Assembly (NCBI GenBank): GCA_008704415.1
Contig: VXIS01000218.1
Coordinates: 1 to 64,000, forward strand
DNA: 64,000 nt
Direction: 5' to 3'
Source: Sphaerosporella brunnea
Lineage: Eukaryota > Ascomycota > Pezizomycetes > Pezizales > Pyronemataceae
Of the stretch, positions 1-10,340 are shown in pieces (within the stretch, counting starts at the first letter, position 1; each line of letters begins with the position of its first letter). A model generated the notes under the pieces. It ran no database searches. It saw only the letters and a list, made by a program, of their open reading frames with translations, and was not told the DNA's origin. The position numbers were made by a program, and so were the translations under genes.

Positions 1-588
1 CATTGGTTGGCGACACCTCTTGTGCCGTCCGCGCGATACAGGTCTCCCTAGCGTCCCTATTTCGCCCCCCGGTAGGCGTGATAATCTAAGTAGTAGTTTT
101 TTTTACTTGGCGATCGCGGATTGTGGTTTCTTATCAATAAAGTGGGAGACGCGTACTCGGCTTCGGCCGTTCCCCAAAGGCGCGATTGCTCGTGTGGTAT
201 GTCCGCGATTGTTGAGGTGTGTGGTCAGTATAGGAGTTTCCGGCTTGCCCTTCCCGCATCTCCGTCCTATTGCTCCGCCGTTTATCCGTTGATCCCCGAC
301 TCATGAGGCCCTTTGATGTTCCCATGTGACATCCGTTTGCTCCTCGCAAGTCCCTCCTCACTCTTCGCTCCGCTGCGTCCCGAAAAAAAAAAAAATTTAC
401 AAAAAAAACGAAAGATTATCAAAATAAAAAATTTTTTAAAATTCCTCCGCTTGTCCTTGGTTTCTGCTTTCGCATGCTACAGGTAGCGTAGGCCTGGGTG
501 AGCCCTTCCTTATTCCCTCCACCCGTACCTGCTGCCCACCTATCCTCTCCTGCCCTCCAGCCTTAACTCTCCCCCCTAACTCAGTTGT
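1..588. other. No recognisable gene
   Basis: Short overlapping open frames on both strands, none with a domain or convincing composition. An A/T-rich stretch at about 380-445 has runs of A then T and may be an old retroelement tail, but it lies on the wrong strand to be the poly(A) of the adjacent minus-strand LINE. Confidence 0.4.
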
Positions 589-613
589 GCGATAAGGCTT
601 GTTGGCTTATCGC
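589..613. other. Perfect 8-bp stem-loop beside LINE end
   Basis: GCGATAAG at 589-596 pairs exactly with CTTATCGC at 606-613 around a 9-nt loop. It lies 11 nt beyond the minus-strand LINE stop codon, so it would fall in the 3' untranslated region, where some LINEs carry the structure recognised by their own reverse transcriptase. That role is inference. Confidence 0.35.
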
Positions 614-623
614 CTGTCGGATT

Positions 624-1040
624 TCACTGAGGGGTGGCTGCCAGTATCGCGGCGAACCGTCGTCTTCGATGCGATAGTATGGCGCTGGCAGCCGTAAGTC
701 CGGCTTCGCAAATCAGCGGACCCCGCGCTGTGGATGGAAGGGCGCCCAGCATGACCCTGGCCTGTCGGTTGAAGAGCTTCTGTAGCTCATCCTGGTGACC
801 CTTCTGGCGTCCTTCCCACCAGAGTTCGGCACTGTACATTGTGACTGATTGCGCTGCGGCAATTTGACCGCGTCTTACGTTTTTTGACGATAGCTGATTT
901 GGCTCGACAGCCTTTGTACCCTGGCTTCCACTGCTCTGGGTTTGCCCATCGAGACGTTGTAGTGGTGTGTCAGCGTCAGCTTTCGGAACATTGTAGGTGT
1001 GCTTCCCGGCAATCCGACCGATTGCGCTTGGTCGCTTCAA
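624..1040 (-). pseudogene. LINE reverse transcriptase, C-terminal fragment (Tad1-like)
   Basis: The last 80 or so residues carry the region that follows the polymerase core in fungal Tad1-type LINEs: an AAAQSVTMYSAELWWEG block, then an LQKLFNRQARVMLGAL block and a final GPLICEAGL segment. The ELWW and NRQAR signatures are visible directly; the family assignment comes from knowledge of those elements. The first 55 or so residues do not look like LINE. The matching RT core is about 1.6 kb upstream on the same strand, with a dispersed repeat (1338-1580) between, so the two are probably parts of one copy broken by later insertion. Not functional alone. Confidence 0.7.
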
Positions 1041-1337
1041 GGTGTAGGTGTAAACATGCTACTGGGGGCAAGGCTCAAGGTGAGGAAACATCTCTTTGGA
1101 TGCCGGTGGGGTCAGCGAGCTCTCGCAGACCTCGTGGCTGTGGCACTGCTGGGAACTGCACGACATCTCGATGGCGGAAGCGGCTGTGGTGGCCGAGGAG
1201 GCAGAGTTTGCGTTTATGCTTCAATCAGGCCCGCGGTGAGCGACTTCAAGTTCGGTGCTAAGTAGAGTGTTGATCGACGGACTCAGGGCCCAGTCGCAAA
1301 TGCGATGCGCGTTGATTTCGTTCACGAGTGGTCAGGA

Positions 1338-1580
1338 CGGTCAATAGTCCGGCCGGCCGGCAGGTCAAACGGGGCCACACGGAGGGTGTGAGGTTGGGCC
1401 GGTGATGTGGCAAGCCCGACAGATGCGATAAGAAAAACCTGGATATCTGATAGGCGCCGGCCGGTGCCCGATATCCTGCATTAAGGTCGGGTTGGTCATT
1501 GTGCCGAACACGGGGCCACTAAAAGCGTTAATCGTTCAGCTTTCGCCGCAGCTAAAGTGTCGATCGCAACCAAAAGACTG
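1338..1580 (+). repeat. Dispersed ~240-bp repeat, copy A
   Basis: Begins CGGTCAATAGTCCGGCCGGC and ends CAAAAGACTG. A second, clearly diverged copy in the same orientation is at 16334-16570. I saw no terminal inverted repeat, target duplication or coding capacity, so the class is unknown. Confidence 0.75.
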
Positions 1581-2375
1581 GTCGATCCACCCCAAAAACA
1601 GCAACCCGGACGAGAGGCGGAATAAAACGGACCGGAACTGCTCACGTTTGGCTCACAAAACACGCGCTTTAACCCAAACACAGCAGCTCGGAGGTGAGTC
1701 GGGATACGGCGGAGCGGAAATGCTGACGATTTACTCACAAATGTCGCAATTTCGAAACACTTTAGCTCAGAAATGACAGGTCGGAAGAGAGGCGGATGCA
1801 TATGGCTGCCCGCTATTAGCCATCTGCCACTGGCTTGAAGGGCATAATGTCGGCCCAGAGAGCTCAGACCCGAGTCCGCTTTCGTCATGACTTTCGGCAA
1901 AGACGCACCAAACGTGAATCTACGATGCGCGAGCGCGCATCCCACCCACACCAGCAATGGGCAGAGCGAGCAAAAGCACCCTACGTCTACCACATGCTGG
2001 TGCCATTGATCGGATTGAGGAGATTGTCGAGGATGCGGGACACCTAGTAATGTTCTATTGTGAATTCTACTGCGTACCTAACTGGATCGAATATTATTGG
2101 GCATGCAAGCACTATACCCGCAAGCACTGGCGATGAAGTCAGCGTATTATCCAGCCATATAGGGAAGGCGCCCCCTTTGCAAACAAGGATACAGAGCACG
2201 GCTCTATACCAGTTACCGGCGGATCTCACAGAGTCATGCGCAATTGGCCAATAAATGGACTATTGGGGTCACGGCCGCAGCGATCGCTCTGAACTTTGGT
2301 CCCCACGACTTCGTACCCTTTGAGCACCATCTATACTGTGTCCACTGCTTACTCTCCAACAAAAAATTCCGTTCG
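1581..2375. other. Unassigned interval inside the LINE remains
   Basis: No LINE-like translation on either strand and no other recognisable gene. It separates the LINE RT core from its C-terminal part and is probably inserted or badly decayed DNA. Confidence 0.35.
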
Positions 2376-2476
2376 TTAGCTCGAGCCAGATCGTCCCATA
2401 GAGGACGAAGGACCGGACCGGCTCTTCTCGTCAGCTCGAGTTTCTAGCTCGAGCTGGCTTCTCTCGTGTTCATCAC
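2376..2476 (-). repeat. Palindrome-rich GAGCC element, diverged copy
   Basis: Contains three CTCGAG cores and ends CTCTCGTGTTCATCACGG, a degraded form of the conserved terminus GGCTCGTGTCCATCACTA seen elsewhere in the window. Orientation is judged from that end. Confidence 0.5.
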
Positions 2477-2577
2477 GGACTAAACCGCAGCGATTTGGAT
2501 GCCTCGGACGTTTTTGGCTTTCAAGCCAAGCTGTCAGGTCAGCCTTTTAAGCCTGACCTCTGCTGACTTGGCCTTGG

Positions 2578-3101
2578 CTAGTCGTATGTTGTGATGGTGG
2601 AAGACGGTGAGTTTGCTGTCCAGGAAAACCCTAAGCTATATCGTCCGTGTATGAGAGGGCAAAAGCTTGGTAGCTGCCTACTTTCGCCTCCACAGTCGGG
2701 AAAAGCCCGGGCAGGTAGATGGTGAAAATGATTGGTGAGACGGGTGAACCCAACTGCAGGCCCGTCCGGCTGGCCATGGATATCCTGGTTGTCCTTCCAC
2801 CTGCATTCTGCCCAGGCTGTCTTCCATGAATGTCCCATGCATCTGTCATCCGCGAACAAGTCAACCACCGAAGTGGACGGCCAGCTTCTCATCTTTCCAC
2901 CCTCCTTGGCAGCCTGCTTCACCCGTTTCCATAGCGCCATCTTCTCGGCTTTCCAACTCTTGGCAAACTTAAGGGGATAGCCGCGAGTTTGCGTAGCATT
3001 TCGTCCGCACCACCATAATTGTTGTCCGCCTTTGAGTTTGTCCACCGCTGGTAGGGAGCTGTCATCAGCTTATTGAGCCTCAGCCGGTTGAAGCGTGACA
3101 A
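2578..3101 (-). pseudogene. LINE reverse transcriptase core fragment
   Basis: One minus-strand frame reads GLQLGSPVSPIIFTIYL, the fungal LINE motif usually written GLPQGSPLSPILF, followed about 30 residues on by LSYTDDIA, equivalent to the catalytic YADD box with the two aspartates at 2640-2645. A stop codon follows the DDIA directly. A second frame (to 3045) gives the preceding RT segment, ending in a DLFADDRCMGHSW stretch, and a third supplies SRFNRLRLNKLMTA upstream, so at least two frameshifts and a stop are present. Related to the C-terminal fragment at 624-1040 and the ORF1-like frame at 4204-4662. Confidence 0.75.
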
Positions 3102-3345
3102 TAGCGCATTGGGGGCCTCAGCCGTGACCAGGTTGGGCTTCCTGCCCTGCCTATAGCACTTAGTACTGGATCATCGCACCTTCAAGACACGATAGCAGAA
3201 CAGAGCTGGACTGACTATTCAGTTCGAATGGCGGTGCGCGTTGTTTCATCGTGTTGACCACCACGGGACGGAGTGATGACCAGTGAAGTAACTTTGCGCG
3301 TGGGGTCACCGCGGTAATTTTACCTGGCTTCAGAACGAAGCAACA

Positions 3346-3849
3346 ATGCAGAACAATGACAACAACAACAGCAGCAAAAACACTGCGCCCACGCCCCCGG
3401 TTCACGAGCCTGCGCTCTCGGTCCACCACCAGCCGGCGCCCCCTCCGAACCTGCCCCCCGTGCACCAGCCGGTGGCCCCTCCGAACCTGCCCCAGCTCCA
3501 GCCACCAGCCCAGCAACTCCCGGCTCCCATCGATATCCGGGTAATGCTGTTCCGCCGTGCGGCGAACGGGCTCATTACGTACGGGGGGGACTTCCGGTTC
3601 CGGGTTCGCGCCGGGCTGACCTGGATGGACCTGGCCACCCCATGCGCCCACCTGTATGGCATCCAGCCTCACCAGCTGATGGGGGTCGTTTGGAACTTCG
3701 ACCACCAGCTCCCGCACGGCTGTCACGCGCCGTGGACTCTGCTCTGGCAGGTAGCCAATGGCGGGGACAACAGCCGCAAATTGGAGGAGCTGCTGTGGCG
3801 TTTCGCCACTTTTGGGGCCGGCCTCCAGACGGTCGACATTACAATGTGA
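3346..3849 (+). CDS. Hypothetical proline-rich protein
   Basis: An ATG-started frame of 167 residues. It opens with an Asn-rich stretch, followed by about 45 residues rich in Pro, His and Gln with a repeated APPNLP unit, then an ordered-looking C-terminal part rich in Trp and Leu (RAGLTWMDLATPCAHLYGIQ and VVWNFDHQLP). No signal peptide, membrane segment or known domain. It sits opposite to, and within, the LINE remains, so it may have arrived by a later insertion or be the relic of another element. The opposite strand also carries a long open frame here, but that is low-complexity and looks like a shadow. Whether it is expressed is unknown. Confidence 0.4.
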   Translation: MQNNDNNNSSKNTAPTPPVHEPALSVHHQPAPPPNLPPVHQPVAPPNLPQLQPPAQQLPAPIDIRVMLFRRAANGLITYGGDFRFRVRAGLTWMDLATPCAHLYGIQPHQLMGVVWNFDHQLPHGCHAPWTLLWQVANGGDNSRKLEELLWRFATFGAGLQTVDITM

Positions 3850-4203
3850 TGTAGGGTTTCTTTTTTCCTTGGGGCGGCGGAACATATTTTTCTTTTTTGT
3901 TCCAAGCCGGTGGTGCAGGGTGGGGAGGATGGTGGTCAGGACGGGTGGAGGAATTTTTTTTTCTGGGACGGCGGAGGAGGCTTCGGGAGGGCCGGGAATA
4001 GTGCGGGTGGAAGGAATTTTTTTTTTTTTTTCAAGGGGGTTCGGTGTGTGTCCGTTTCTGTCATGACCACTGCTGCAACGGGGCTGAGTTTTGAGGCATG
4101 CGTTGATTTCTTCTGGGGTATGGCAGCCGGTCCTGTTTCCCTGTGATAGCCACACCAGTGCTGGGCCGTTTCTCGATGAGCGTGATCTTCGGTGCCGTGG
4201 CCT

Positions 4204-4662
4204 TCAGTGATGTGGCGTGAGCAGAGTCGTTGAGGCGGTTTCCGCGACGGTACGTAGGGCTGCAGCAGCTGAGCCGGTCGGCGGGTCTGCCAGCGGTGTT
4301 GTATTGGACACCTCAGCAGCCAAGAAGGTCATTTCTTGGTCTGCATCTTGTTGTGGATCCCAGACACAGATTGCGTGTGCGGCCCGGTTCCACCCTTTCG
4401 GCATCGGACGCGGGAGTGGAATTGGGCACGGAGCGGGGATGGGGGCAGGAGCGCAGGCGGTATGGGTGGGGGCAGGGCCCAGCTTGAAGGTTGTTAAGGT
4501 CGCTATCATCGTCAAAATGGACCGCTCTAGCCTGTCGATTCTATATAGTATTTTTCGGGAAAGGGCGATAATGTTTGTGCCTTTAGTTACGGCACTCGCC
4601 AAAGCTTCGATGTTGCGTGTGAGGACGGCAGTGACGTCCGCTATCTGCATCTGAGTCTGCAT
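4204..4662 (-). CDS. Possible LINE ORF1 N-terminal region
   Basis: ATG-started, 152 residues. Residues 1-60 are helical (QMQIADVTAVLTRNIEALA, then SRKILYRIDRLERSILTMIA), followed by a Pro/Ala linker and a Ser/Thr/Ala-rich tail. Directly beyond the stop, another frame reads ITLIEKRPSTGVAI. A coiled N-terminus upstream of the RT on the same strand suits ORF1 of a Tad1-like LINE whose RT pieces lie at 2578-3101 and 624-880. No CCHC knuckle was found, so this could also be an unrelated hypothetical gene. Confidence 0.4.
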   Translation of the reverse strand: MQTQMQIADVTAVLTRNIEALASAVTKGTNIIALSRKILYRIDRLERSILTMIATLTTFKLGPAPTHTACAPAPIPAPCPIPLPRPMPKGWNRAAHAICVWDPQQDADQEMTFLAAEVSNTTPLADPPTGSAAAALRTVAETASTTLLTPHH

Positions 4663-4699
4663 CGCTGCATCGTAGATAGCAGCCTGATCGCGAGTTAGA

Positions 4700-7400
4700 C
4701 TTGGGTCAGGGACGGGTCCGCGGAAGCCGTCGCAGCGCTGTGTCAGCGGAAAACACCGGGCCTGGTGTTGCAGAAGCTCTCAACGGACATCGGAGTTGGC
4801 GACGAAACACGTTCCTAATTGTCGCAGCCCAAAGGCGGCGTTTTGCGTTGCGACAGCTGACTCGGCGGTCAACACAATCGAGGACATCTGGGAGGTCTGT
4901 GGGCATCAATTGAGTGACGCAATGCGTCCTTGGATCTTTGATGATTCTCAGGCGATGATACCTCCGCGGGATTCATGGGCCTGGCTGGGGTTACGTCCGT
5001 GGCCGTGAAGCTGAAACTGTTTTCTCGATATGGAGCATTGGTATGTAAGGAACGGGACCAATGAGATAGAGATATTCGTGTTATACAATGTCAAGAAGAT
5101 GACGTACTCGGCCACGACCCGACTTTGGTCGAGAGATCCGGAAGGTGACAGTAACGGTTGTGTTGACATATTGAGGAGGGGTGGAAAGAGAGAAGAAGCT
5201 GCCTCAGTAATGTCAACACACGCACAGCGCTGGCTGGCGTGCACAGGACCACTGCGATGGTTGGCCACGAGGTGAAAAAATGGGGTACACGCAATCCACG
5301 ACACTTACGGACAGTCTGCACAGCTGCCTTAATAATTGCAGATGTCGATGAAGGTTCTTGTGCTTGCACCTCCTGATTCAGCTACTCTGCATTCCGCCCC
5401 CGTTCGGTCTACTGCTGGTGTCGACCCGGCTCGTTTAGCTTCCGCGTCTTGTCCCTGCTCTCTGAATTGTGCCCTTTTGAGTGGAGCAATGCGGCCTCGG
5501 TAGGTTGGATGCCGGTTCTGCAAAAGGTTTTGATTCGTTGAGCAGGTTTGGAAGGCCATGGCCGGGCCACTGCTAATCCGCTTTCCCCCAATCCCTCCCC
5601 GACAATGACGACGAATCGTTCTCCAGTTTGTCCTCCCAAGAGACGGCCACAGTTGGTACGACGTCTGTCTCCCGCTGGAACTGCAGGATCAGCGCGGTGG
5701 CCTTTACCAGCTGACACAGCTCAGCAATTGACCGCCACCGTCATCGATGTCGTTTCCCAGCGAACGTTGTCTCCACAGAGCCCCAAAGTGTGTGAATGTG
5801 CGGAAGCCATCGGTTGCACTCTTTGAAGAGGTTGGATCTGGGGTGCTCTTGCCGATGACAGAAACAACACGGAACGCTTGGCGCAGTCTCTCTTGTAAAG
5901 CGTCTCCTGGTTATAGAGTGCTTTGATTGCATACTCTTCGGAGTACCGAGAGGTCAGCGCCTGTCGCTTTCGCCTCAGACCAGGATGAAACACAGTTTTG
6001 TTCTGCGGTGCGTACGATCCGCACTGCCTGATGTGGTGGCTTCGTGCTTGCAGACCTTGCACTGGAGCTGAGTCAAATCTGACGGCTGTAAGATGGTTTT
6101 GATTGGAGCTCTGGTCGGAGACGACAGCCGAATCGAAATCTCAGTTTATTCATTGAATGGACTCTAGCGGCCCCGCGTCGCAAAATGACTGTTATGCTTA
6201 CTCCATTATGTGCAGCTTGGCCGTTCTAGGCACGCACGCATATGTATCAGTTCATCGGAGGTACTCACCCGTGTGCACATAACCTTCATACAGTGAGGGA
6301 CACGAGCCGAGCCGGCTCGAGCCAGAGGCGACTCGATCCGCCCGAATTTTGAGCTGAAGCGGGGTCCAACAACGGAGAGTCCGGCTCACGTTTTTGATCA
6401 GAATTGTGCGCGCTCCAAGCGTCAATCAGTCCCAGCCCGACCAGTCCTGAGCGCGGACACGACCGGGACCACATGGTGTAAGTCCCGTCTGCGACATACC
6501 CCCGGACCAGCAGTACTTTGGGGGGGTATGGACTGGACCGTCAGCAGGCAATCCAGTCGACTGCTGGATATTTCCTATTACATAAGGATTTCATATGCAA
6601 ACAGCCCGCGCCCTCAAAGCCCATATACCAAACCCAGGCCGTATATCAATGCATCCTCCGCGCGCTCCAAAACTCCTTTATGCCTCGCGCTCAGGCTATT
6701 CAACCTGCTGGATACAGAGCACATTTCAAATGCTTGCATTTCAGCATGGCTCGCGCTGTTGAGCCCATCCGGGTGCCAACCTTTCACGCACTCCAACGCG
6801 TTGAGAGCTTTGTCACTGCGATGGCAACGATGGTCGTCGAGGGTATAAATCTATTGCATCTCCACAGGCCCTCGCCTGTAGTCACAACCCCTTTACCATT
6901 GTCAGGCAACCAGACGTGCCTTAAGCGGCGCATTGCTTCGCTTGGAACACTGCGGGTATTCTTCCTTGTGATCTGTAGGGTTCCGCTTGGTTCCTTTCAA
7001 CAGTAGGTGCAAACATGCTACTTCGAACCAAGGATCACCGTGACAATTCGACTGTTTATCCAAGGTCTCAGGGCCCAGGTGCGACAGGAGCAGTGATAAC
7101 GTTCGCAGGTGGTGGCAACTTGTTGCGGCAATTATGGCGCAGTCACAGCAGCAAAGACCAAGTTTTGTTTTTTCTTTGGCGTATGTTGGCCCCACTGTTC
7201 GCAAGGCATATCGATGATACTTTAGTAAGGATTGTAGGCTGGCTGTTTCAGTCTTCGGAACGCATGGGCCTGGTTTTCCAGTCCTGGATCCATCGCGGAC
7301 TGGATCGTTTCAGTCCTCTATCGAGTGCGGACCTGACTGGACTATGGAAGACGGTCCAAGGCGACCTGCAGAACGCCCCGGCCCGTCAGGAACACTGCTC
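4700..7400. other. No clear gene
   Basis: Several frames of 70-160 residues on both strands (for example minus 5721-6062, plus 6518-7006) lack domains, supported starts or consistent composition. The interval includes one GAGCC element (6293-6445). Around 6500-6560 and 7240-7330 there are repeated GGACTGGA/TCCAGTC motifs like those near the ends of the hAT element at 43.8 kb, but I could not define element ends or a target duplication. Confidence 0.35.
6293..6445 (+). repeat. Palindrome-rich GAGCC element
   Basis: Begins GGGACACGAGCCGAGCCGGC and ends near GCGCGCTCCAAGCG. Both ends align with the full-length copies at 37234-37377 and 63815-63960. Confidence 0.65.
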
Positions 7401-7401
7401 C

Positions 7402-7682
7402 CAATCGCCCAGAGATGAAAGCCCATGTCTATTTGTGAACCCGGGTGCAACCCGCCACCGCGAAGACGGCTCTGCCGGCGATGTATTTGGTTACGGCTTG
7501 ACATGGCACTCCTCCTGCGTTGTAGTCTTGATTGCCTTTCAAGCGAAGAGCTGCCGGAGCGCTGGCACGGTTGGTAGTATCGAACTCGGGTATATATAGC
7601 CAAAGCCCCTCCGGGCCCGCCTCCCAATCGGCCAGAGGTGAAATCCCACGCCTATGTGGACCCAGGTGCAACAATAACAACG
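7402..7682 (+). repeat. Two ~55-bp direct repeats 220 bp apart
   Basis: CCCAATCGCCCAGAGATGAA at about 7400 and CCCAATCGGCCAGAGGTGAA at about 7624 start two similar blocks, each followed by a CCCACG/CCCATG..GGTGCAAC segment. They lie just before the promoter of the gene at 7779. Confidence 0.55.
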
Positions 7683-7730
7683 CAAAGCAGCACCCGCCCG
7701 GGTCCACACCGTTTGTAACCAGAGCGGGAG

Positions 7731-7739
7731 TATAAATAT
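7731..7739 (+). promoter_or_regulatory. TATA box of the five-exon gene
   Basis: GTATAAATATTTT begins about 48 nt before the first in-frame ATG (7779), a normal fungal TATA-to-start spacing with a short 5' leader. Confidence 0.55.
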
Positions 7740-7778
7740 TTTGGTCCTCTGCATGGTTGCATTCCTTCCATTCTCATC

Positions 7779-8788
7779 ATGAGGCATCTACTAAGAGCCA
7801 CCACCAATAACGCCAGGCCGATAAACAACATGTCTGCCATGCCAGAGCAACACAACACGCAGGATGACCGCCTGCCCTCCCTGCAGCCCGCCCAATCTGC
7901 TCTGCGCCCTGTGCCGGACTGGCCGCTGGACTTTCGCCCACGTAAGTACACCGCCTGCAACACATCTATTAGCATAGGGTAACACATATCCAGCTAGCAC
8001 AACAGCCGCTGACTCAAAAACCGGCATTCCGGCAGCCCCTGTCCCAACTCGCATCGACTCCGCCAGAACCGGGCCGCGATACGCCTCCGCACTGCCAGAC
8101 TGGTATTCCACTGTCGGTCCGTGTACGTAGCCCCCCCCGCCGGAACCCGATGTGCGGCATACTAATAACCGTCTAGGCGTGTTCTGCCCGACACAATTAG
8201 ACACGAACCCCGGGCTAAAGGCGGGAACGAGGGAGTATCAGAGTAAGTAACCCACGCCCAGCAGCCGGTGCTTCGCTGACATAGAGTAGTTGCGCTTGAC
8301 ACAAAGCACTGCCACGGCATAAAAGCTTTCTGCGCACAGGGAAAGCATTCGGACCCGCTGGCGATCAATGGCGTTGACCTGCGCGGCATCTGGGATCGTC
8401 CAGCCGTACAGGGCTCTTCCGGTGACGATGCCTTTGCAGCCGGGATGACGGGTAATAATCAACCGAGTACATTCCCATTGAACCCCGATGCCACCCACTC
8501 TACCCCGTCTCAGCCAGCATACAAAAGCTTCACCTTCAACCCCGAGTCCCCGGAGTTTATTCCAGATAGATATCTAACCCTGGTAGGCCAACCTGCAGAA
8601 TTGTGAATGCGGATGCTGACAATGTTCAATAGGAATACCTCAACCAGGTCGTCGAGGAGGCGCGGCAGGCGCGACGTAAGGCGCCACAAGGCACGCAGCA
8701 GTGGAGGAATGCAGAGGTACGCTGGATCGCCACGTTGAAGAAGCGGAGCTTGTTTATGATTGCCCTGCGGAGAGCAGAGGAAGAGTAG
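7779..8788 (+). CDS. Hypothetical five-exon protein (~268 aa)
   Basis: Not visible as one open frame; joining exons 7779-7941, 7994-8122, 8177-8242, ~8290-8582 and 8633-8788 gives one continuous reading frame ending in TAG. The four introns are 44-54 nt. They start GTAAGT, GTACGT, GTAAGT and GTAGGC, carry TAAC, ACTAATAAC, GCTGAC and GCTGAC branch sites, and end in AG. The intron 3 acceptor is uncertain (8286 or 8289). The protein is Pro/Ser/Thr-rich, with PDWPLDFRP at the end of exon 1 and ALPDWYSTVGP at the end of exon 2, a VFCPTQLDTNPGLKAGTREY segment in exon 3, and a basic helical end in exon 5 (EYLNQVVEEARQARRKAP). A second ATG at 7830 could be the start. No known domain, signal peptide or membrane span. 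Consistent splice signals plus phase agreement make this one of the best-supported host genes here; its function is unknown. Confidence 0.7.
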
Positions 8789-8810
8789 ACTGTGTGGGCA
8801 GAATTGGTGT

Positions 8811-8843
8811 AAGGGGGTTTTTTGGGGGGTTTTTTGGGGGAAG
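8811..8843 (+). repeat. Alternating G5-6/T6 tract
   Basis: Three runs of 5-6 G separated by runs of 6 T, followed by more G. It directly follows the stop of the five-exon gene. Fewer than four clean G-runs are present, so a stable intramolecular quadruplex is possible but not certain. Confidence 0.6.
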
Positions 8844-9600
8844 GCAGAGTTTGAAACGGGTTGGAGGTGGTGAGTTCGATGGAAATGAGCTGCGGCGGTT
8901 GGCAGAAATGGTTTGCGCGGAAATGTTTTGCTACCGATTGTTGGTTTGGGGAAATGGTTTTGTACTCGCGATTTGGTTCCCTGAGCTTTGGAGAAATAAT
9001 TGTGTACTCGCGTTTTGGTTCCCGCCGTTCTCGTGCGTCCTGGGGCATACGTTTCACACATCATGCCCTGATCGAAACCCGGGTCTCCGGACACGTGGGG
9101 GACTCATCCAGCGGTTGTTGCGCGCGGGGGGAAGCTGCTATCTGATTGCATTTATTCGTCATTAGGGCCCCGAGCTTCGATGCGTCGGAGATAACGCAAG
9201 AGTTTTGGGTGACTCTAGATCGTGACCAACACCGTGTGTGATTCCCACCGCTATATTGTATAAACTCGCCAATACGCAACACGGGCCGAAGAAGCGGGGC
9301 AATGGGTGTAACGTGTCAGCATCCAATCACACGCTGTCACAAGCTGTCTTCGCATGTTGCACCACCACCTCACTCCTTTTCCTACTGCTCTGTTCGCGCC
9401 GTCGAGTCTCTTGCTTCTGAGTTTATGCGGTATATGTGTACACGCGACCCGTAGGTTTTCACCGTTCGTCAACAGTAATGGTTCACTGTCGATGGCTACT
9501 TTGTTCGGTTCGGTACGACATATTAGGGCTTGAGGGCCGCGTTAGCAGACAATCACTATAGCCCGTTCTAGAGGTCCGCTGGCAAGTGCACAACATCGCG
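8844..9600. other. No recognisable gene
   Basis: A 21-bp phrase (GTACTCGCG..TTTGGTTCCC) occurs twice at about 8959 and 9003. Otherwise only short frames without domains. Confidence 0.35.
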
Positions 9601-9607
9601 CCTCGCC

Positions 9608-10099
9608 TCAAACCGACAACGTGGCGATGTCGATCACTGTAAATACATTTCTCTCACCCCACGAGGCTTCATGAAGCTCGCGAAAGCTGGATTGATCACC
9701 GCCGAGTGTTTGAACAACGATGATATTGCGGATCGAAGCAAAGCTGATTCGCGTGGGAAATTGCTGGTCTGTGTGCAGACGTTGTGGCAGGTCATCAGCT
9801 TGATCTCTTTTCGCGAAGTAAGCTTTCATGTCGGCGAATTCGGCTCCATCCTCCTCGCGATGTCCTTCGCAGCATCCGTCGCTGCTGATTGTGTCTCCAT
9901 CTTGTTTCCCAGCGAGCTCTTTCGTCTTCTGCAAGTCGTCTTTTCCTTCGTCGACGGCTTCTTCGGTTTCGGTTCTGAAGTCGTCCTTTCGTCGACGGCT
10001 CCAGTTGTTTTTCCGCCCACAGCTCAGGCGATCCGGGTAAGCTATAGTCGTTTTTCGTCTCTCAAACGGCTCTTCAAGCTTCAGTTGTCTTAAGCCCAC
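9608..10099 (-). CDS. Hypothetical charged protein with N-terminal repeats
   Basis: A minus-strand frame of up to 163 residues. The N-terminal part is Arg/Lys/Glu-rich and contains the unit GLRQLKLE, which recurs upstream on the same strand as GLRQLELGG and SRQLERGG, encoded by the diverged tandem DNA repeat at about 10015-10340. The C-terminal half is less repetitive (EFADMKAYFAKRDQADDL, then FASIRNIIVVQTLGGD). No ATG clearly marks a start and the frame probably continued further upstream through the repeats, where stops now occur. Likely a fragment of a repeat-containing gene; no function can be given. Confidence 0.35.
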   Translation of the reverse strand: MGLRQLKLEEPFERRKTTIAYPDRLSCGRKNNWSRRRKDDFRTETEEAVDEGKDDLQKTKELAGKQDGDTISSDGCCEGHREEDGAEFADMKAYFAKRDQADDLPQRLHTDQQFPTRISFASIRNIIVVQTLGGDQSSFRELHEASWGERNVFTVIDIATLSV

Positions 10100-10340
10100 A
10101 ACTCAGGCTTTCGGTGAGCTAAGATCGCGCTGTCGTATCCGCAGTCGATCCTCCAAGCTCCAGTTGTCTTAAGCCCACAACTTCAGGCTGTCGGTGAGCT
10201 GCGATCGTTTCTGTGCGATACCTCAAGCGATTCTCCAAGCTTCTTCGGTGAGCTAAAACCGCTTTTCTTCGATCTGGAAACGATCCTCCACGCTCTAGTT
10301 GTCTTGACCCCCACAACTCAGGGTTTCCACTGGTCAAATC
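10015..10340. repeat. Diverged tandem repeat, ~80-bp unit, about four copies
   Basis: Units start near CCCACAACTCAGGC (10092, 10175, 10311, and a variant at 10016) and contain TCGGTGAGCTAAGATCG and CTCCAAGCTCCAGTTGTCTT. The third unit is shortened. It overlaps the upstream end of the minus-strand gene and encodes its GLRQLE-type repeats. Confidence 0.7.

Noticed and set aside
3160..4155. 331-residue minus-strand open frame
   Set aside because: Arg/Val/Gly-rich low-complexity content mirrors the Pro/Ala-rich plus-strand frame; only its first ~40 residues region overlaps LINE-like sequence. Treated as a shadow.
6500..7335. Possible third hAT element
   Set aside because: GGACTGGA/TCCAGTC motifs resemble the 43.8-kb element, but no CAG termini with an 8-bp duplication could be placed.
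8811..8843. G-quadruplex or telomere-like repeat
   Set aside because: Only three main G-runs and the unit is not a telomere repeat.
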